NCBI RefSeq assembly: GCF_000294655.1
Contig: NZ_CAHP01000009.1
Location: 6,059 to 70,058 of the forward strand
Source: Magnetospirillum molischianum DSM 120
GTDB lineage: Bacteria; Pseudomonadota; Alphaproteobacteria; Rhodospirillales; Magnetospirillaceae
Reading direction: 5' to 3'
Length of the DNA stretch: 64,000 bases
Shown here one piece after another: positions 60,775 through 64,000 of this stretch (position 1 is its first letter; every line of letters begins with the position of its first letter). The notes under the pieces were generated by a model. That model searched no databases and was not told where the DNA came from. It worked only from the letters and a program-made list of their open reading frames with translations. The position numbers were made by a program, and so were the translations under genes.

Positions 60775-63700
60775 ATGCGGGTCCAGCGACACTTCACCCG
60801 AGTCGGCCAGTCAGCCTATGCCGGGATCGAGTTCCGCACGGCATCAAGCGAGATCCGCAATCCCGATGGATCGGTGGTGTTCTCCGCCACCAACATCGAA
60901 ATTCCCGCTGCGTGGTCGCAAGTGGCAAGCGACGTTCTCGCCCAGAAATATTTCCGCAAGGCTGGAGTTCCGGCCGCCACCCGTCCGGTTGTCGAACCGG
61001 GGGTGCCGGAATGGCTGTCCCGCTCCGAACCCGATCCCATCGCCCTGGCGGCGTTGCCCGAAGCCAGCCGCTTCGTTGGCGAATCCTCGGCCCGGCAGGT
61101 CTTCGACCGGCTGGCCGGAACCTGGACCTACTGGGGCTGGAAAGGCGGCTATTTCGATAGCGAGGACGATGCGCTGGCCTTCCGCGACGAACTCGCCCAT
61201 ATGCTGGCCCGACAGATGGCCGCGCCGAACTCACCGCAATGGTTCAACACCGGGTTGCATTGGGCCTATGGCATCGACGGACCCGGCCAGGGTCATTCCT
61301 ATGTCGATTACCGAACCGGCGAATTGATCAAATCCAACTCGGCCTACGAACATCCGCAGCCCCACGCCTGTTTCATTCAGTCGATCGAAGACGATCTGGT
61401 CAACGACGGCGGGATCATGGATCTGTGGGTGCGCGAGGCCCGGCTGTTCAAGTACGGTTCCGGCACCGGCACCAACTTCTCGCGTCTGCGTGGCGAGGGC
61501 GAAAAGCTGTCGGGCGGTGGGCGCTCGTCGGGACTGATGAGCTTCCTCAAGATCGGCGACCGCGCCGCCGGGGCAATCAAATCGGGCGGAACCACCCGCC
61601 GCGCCGCCAAGATGGTCGTCGTCGATGTCGATCATCCCGACGTCGAATCCTTTATCGCCTGGAAAGTGCGTGAAGAGCAGAAGGTGGCGGCGCTAGTCAC
61701 CGGCTCGCGCCTTGCCGCCCGCCATCTGACCGAAGTGATGGAAGCCTGCCGCGCCGACGGTGCCGTCAAAGACGACGCCCGCTTCGACCCAAAGCGCAAC
61801 ACCAAGCTGAAGACGGCGATCCTCTCTGCCCGCCGCTCGGAAATCCCCGAGAATTACATCCAGCGGGTGATCCAGTTCGCCCGTCAGGGCTATTCCAAGA
61901 TGGATTTCCCGGTGATGGACACCGACTGGGATTCCGAAGCCTATCTGACCGTTTCCGGCCAGAATTCGAACAATTCGGTACGGGTCGATAACGCATTCCT
62001 GACGGCTGTCACCGAAGACGCCGACTGGGCTTTGACCCACCGCACCACCGGCAAGGTGATCCGCTCGCTGAAAGCCCGCGATCTGTGGGAACAGATCGGC
62101 GAAGCCGCCTGGGCCTGCGCCGATCCCGGCATCCAGTTCGACACCACCATCAACGAGTGGCACACCTGCCCGGAATCGGGGCGGATCAACGCGTCGAATC
62201 CGTGTTCGGAATACATGTTCCTCGACGATACCGCCTGCAATCTGGCCTCGCTCAACCTGTTGTGCTTCCGCGACCCGGACGGCAAGTTCGACATTGAGGG
62301 CTTCCGCCACGCGGTGCGACTGTGGACGATGGTGCTGGAAGTTTCGGTGCTGATGGCTCAGTTCCCCAGCGACCGCATCGCCGAACTATCCTATCGCTTC
62401 CGTACCCTGGGCCTTGGCTACGCCAATGTCGGCGGCTTGCTGATGGCCAACGGTATCCCTTATGACAGCGAGCATGGCCGCGCCCTGATCGCCGCGATCA
62501 CCGCGCTGATGACTGGCGAATCCTACGCGACATCTGCCGATATGGCCGAAGCGCTGGGGGCGTTCGCCGACTTCCCGCTCAATCGCGAATCGATGCTGCG
62601 GGTGATCCGCAACCATCGCCGGGCCGCCCATGGCCTGGGCAGCGGCTATGAAGGGCTGTCGGTGCCGCCGGTACCGCTCGACGCCGCCAATTGCCCCGAC
62701 GCCACCCTGGTCGCGGCCGCTCGGCGGGCCTGGGATGTCGCCCTCGACAAGGGCCAGCGGTTTGGCTTCCGCAACGCTCAGGTCTCGGTGATCGCGCCGA
62801 CCGGAACGATTGGCCTGGTGATGGATTGCGACACCACCGGCATCGAGCCCGATTTTGCCCTGGTCAAGTTCAAGAAGCTGGCTGGCGGCGGGTATTTCAA
62901 GATCATCAACCGGATGGTGCCCGAGGCTCTGCGCACGCTTGGCTACGGGGAGAGCGACATTGCGGAGATCGTTCGCCATGCCGTCGGCCACGCGACGCTG
63001 AAGAATGCGCCTTTCATCAATCACGAGACCCTGGCCGCCAAGGGCTTCGATGCCGCGACTCTGGCAACGCTGGAATCCAAGCTTGAATCCGCTTTCGACA
63101 TCAAATTCGTCTTCAACAAGTTCGGTCTCGGCGAACAATTCTGCATCCAATCGCTTGGCATTCCCTCAGCAAAGCTGAACGATCCCGGCTTCGACCTGCT
63201 GGGCTGGCTGGGGTTCCCGCGCGAGCAGATCGAGGCCGCGAACCTGCACGTCACTGGCGCGATGACTCTGGAAGGCGCGCCGTTCCTCACGCCCGAACAT
63301 CTGGCGGTGTTCGATTGTGCCAGCCCCTGCGGCCGGACCGGCACCCGCCTGCTGTCGGTCGATGCCCATATCCGAATGATGGCTGCGGCGCAGTCCTTCA
63401 TTACCGGCGCGATCTCCAAAACGATCAATATGCCCAACTCGGCAACCGTCGAGGACTGCAAGGAAGCCTATCTGCTGTCGTGGCGGCTGGGGGTCAAGGC
63501 CAACGCCCTGTATCGCGACGGCTCGAAACTGAGCCAACCGCTCCAGGCCGCCCTGCTCGACGATGCTGGAGAACTGGCCGACTCCATCGCCGATGCTCCG
63601 GCGGCGACGCGGGCCGGGATCGTTGCCGAAAAGATGGTCGAACGTCTGGCCAGCCGCCGTTCCAAACTGCCCGACCGTCGCAAGGGCTATACTCAGAAAG

Positions 63701-64000
63701 CGATCGTTGGCGGTCACAAAGTCTATCTGCGGACCGGCGAGTACGAGGATGGGCGTCTCGGTGAAATCTTCATCGATATGCACAAGGAAGGCGCCGCTTT
63801 CCGGGCAATGATGAACAATTTCGCCATTTCGATCTCGGTCGGTCTTCAGTATGGCGTTCCGCTCGAAGAATTCGTCGAAGCCTTCACCTTCACCCGTTTT
63901 GAGCCTTCGGGAATGGTCGAAGGCAACGAGACGATCAAGATGTCGTCGTCGATCCTCGATTATATCTTCCGCGAACTGGCGATCTCGTACCTGGGCCGTA
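60775..64000 (+). CDS. nrdJ: Vitamin B12-dependent class II ribonucleotide reductase (3' end outside window)
   Basis: An open frame from the ATG at 60775 runs without stop to the window end, giving about 1075 residues of an expected 1200 or so. Markers are [31 protein letters not shown] (redox Cys), [14 protein letters not shown], the [21 protein letters not shown] motif and [24 protein letters not shown]. It makes deoxyribonucleotides with adenosylcobalamin and needs no oxygen. The C-terminal redox/zinc part lies beyond the edge. Transcription is probably under NrdR. No B12 riboswitch is seen before it. Confidence 0.93.
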   Translation, partial: MRVQRHFTRVGQSAYAGIEFRTASSEIRNPDGSVVFSATNIEIPAAWSQVASDVLAQKYFRKAGVPAATRPVVEPGVPEWLSRSEPDPIALAALPEASRFVGESSARQVFDRLAGTWTYWGWKGGYFDSEDDALAFRDELAHMLARQMAAPNSPQWFNTGLHWAYGIDGPGQGHSYVDYRTGELIKSNSAYEHPQPHACFIQSIEDDLVNDGGIMDLWVREARLFKYGSGTGTNFSRLRGEGEKLSGGGRSSGLMSFLKIGDRAAGAIKSGGTTRRAAKMVVVDVDHPDVESFIAWKVREEQKVAALVTGSRLAARHLTEVMEACRADGAVKDDARFDPKRNTKLKTAILSARRSEIPENYIQRVIQFARQGYSKMDFPVMDTDWDSEAYLTVSGQNSNNSVRVDNAFLTAVTEDADWALTHRTTGKVIRSLKARDLWEQIGEAAWACADPGIQFDTTINEWHTCPESGRINASNPCSEYMFLDDTACNLASLNLLCFRDPDGKFDIEGFRHAVRLWTMVLEVSVLMAQFPSDRIAELSYRFRTLGLGYANVGGLLMANGIPYDSEHGRALIAAITALMTGESYATSADMAEALGAFADFPLNRESMLRVIRNHRRAAHGLGSGYEGLSVPPVPLDAANCPDATLVAAARRAWDVALDKGQRFGFRNAQVSVIAPTGTIGLVMDCDTTGIEPDFALVKFKKLAGGGYFKIINRMVPEALRTLGYGESDIAEIVRHAVGHATLKNAPFINHETLAAKGFDAATLATLESKLESAFDIKFVFNKFGLGEQFCIQSLGIPSAKLNDPGFDLLGWLGFPREQIEAANLHVTGAMTLEGAPFLTPEHLAVFDCASPCGRTGTRLLSVDAHIRMMAAAQSFITGAISKTINMPNSATVEDCKEAYLLSWRLGVKANALYRDGSKLSQPLQAALLDDAGELADSIADAPAATRAGIVAEKMVERLASRRSKLPDRRKGYTQKAIVGGHKVYLRTGEYEDGRLGEIFIDMHKEGAAFRAMMNNFAISISVGLQYGVPLEEFVEAFTFTRFEPSGMVEGNETIKMSSSILDYIFRELAISYLGR

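Noticed and set aside
1-64000. tRNA, rRNA, CRISPR arrays, insertion sequences or prophage genes
   Set aside because: I saw no T-loop-like GTTCGAATCC context in the spacers, no regularly spaced direct repeats with unique spacers, and no transposase, integrase or phage structural motifs. The three-copy element at 1-892 is too long and too diverged for a CRISPR.

Overview
This window looks like chromosomal DNA of a free-living alphaproteobacterium, probably of the Rhodospirillales (Rhodospirillum, Magnetospirillum or Phaeospirillum type). The GC content is roughly 60-65% and genes are densely packed. The gene set combines oxygen-sensitive ferredoxin-linked enzymes (NifJ, KorAB, a 2[4Fe-4S] ferredoxin), a B12-dependent ribonucleotide reductase, a hemerythrin-response regulator fusion, FeoABC, glycogen synthesis, both acetyl-CoA and propionyl-CoA synthetases, and an ornithine-lipid acyltransferase. 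I infer the genus-level placement from this gene content; I did not search a database. I found no rRNA, tRNA, CRISPR array, insertion sequence or prophage.

Layout. 1-870: no protein gene. Instead there are three tandem, diverged copies of one structured element, read on the minus strand. Each has a conserved upstream block, then hairpins with C-rich loops, and two show an intrinsic terminator. They look like a small-RNA array. 871-6476: tlyA (minus), then a deacetylase-family gene, xseB, ispA and dxs (isoprenoid entry), then an ArsR-type regulator resembling sulfane-sulfur sensors. 6493-8800: a zinc-homeostasis module, with hisI-cobW/COG0523 divergent from zur across a Zur-like operator. 8824-15512: aspS, rnd, an OlsB-like acyltransferase, a small tail-anchored protein, msrA and a ParA ATPase with a C-terminal membrane helix. 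15620-20928: a sulfonate-type ABC transporter operon continuing into OsmC, a PLP enzyme and a QueG-like iron-sulfur protein. 20970-27058: a flavoprotein, paaK, a DmsC/PadD-like membrane subunit, prpE and a DUF465 protein.

27198-32981: ubiX, an orphan MbcA/ParS-type antitoxin, an Rmf-like small protein, a transglutaminase-like protein, feoABC, and a divergent c-type cytochrome. 33047-41133: polA with a CHCC zinc-ribbon protein, an orphan ABC ATPase, glgA-glk, a DUF4337 protein, a YciI protein and an EVE-domain protein. 41326-48567: acs, an alpha/beta hydrolase, korAB divergent from a ferredoxin, and the hemerythrin-REC fusion with a 57-residue partner. 48588-57404: ilvD, a coiled-coil protein, a HAD hydrolase, a soluble lytic transglycosylase, and nifJ. 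57502-64000: an EpmC-like HEIGH metalloprotein, murA, rarD, and nrdJ (running off the end) behind a well-spaced pair of NrdR boxes.

Functionally, acetate, propionate and phenylacetate activation feed CoA thioesters into central carbon metabolism. KorAB and NifJ can run reversibly with the ferredoxin under anaerobic conditions, and NrdJ makes deoxyribonucleotides with or without oxygen. FeoABC supplies the Fe(II) needed by the many Fe-S enzymes. The most unusual element is the tandem small-RNA array: its UCCCCC-type loops are complementary to unusually G-rich ribosome-binding sites of several small genes elsewhere in this window.
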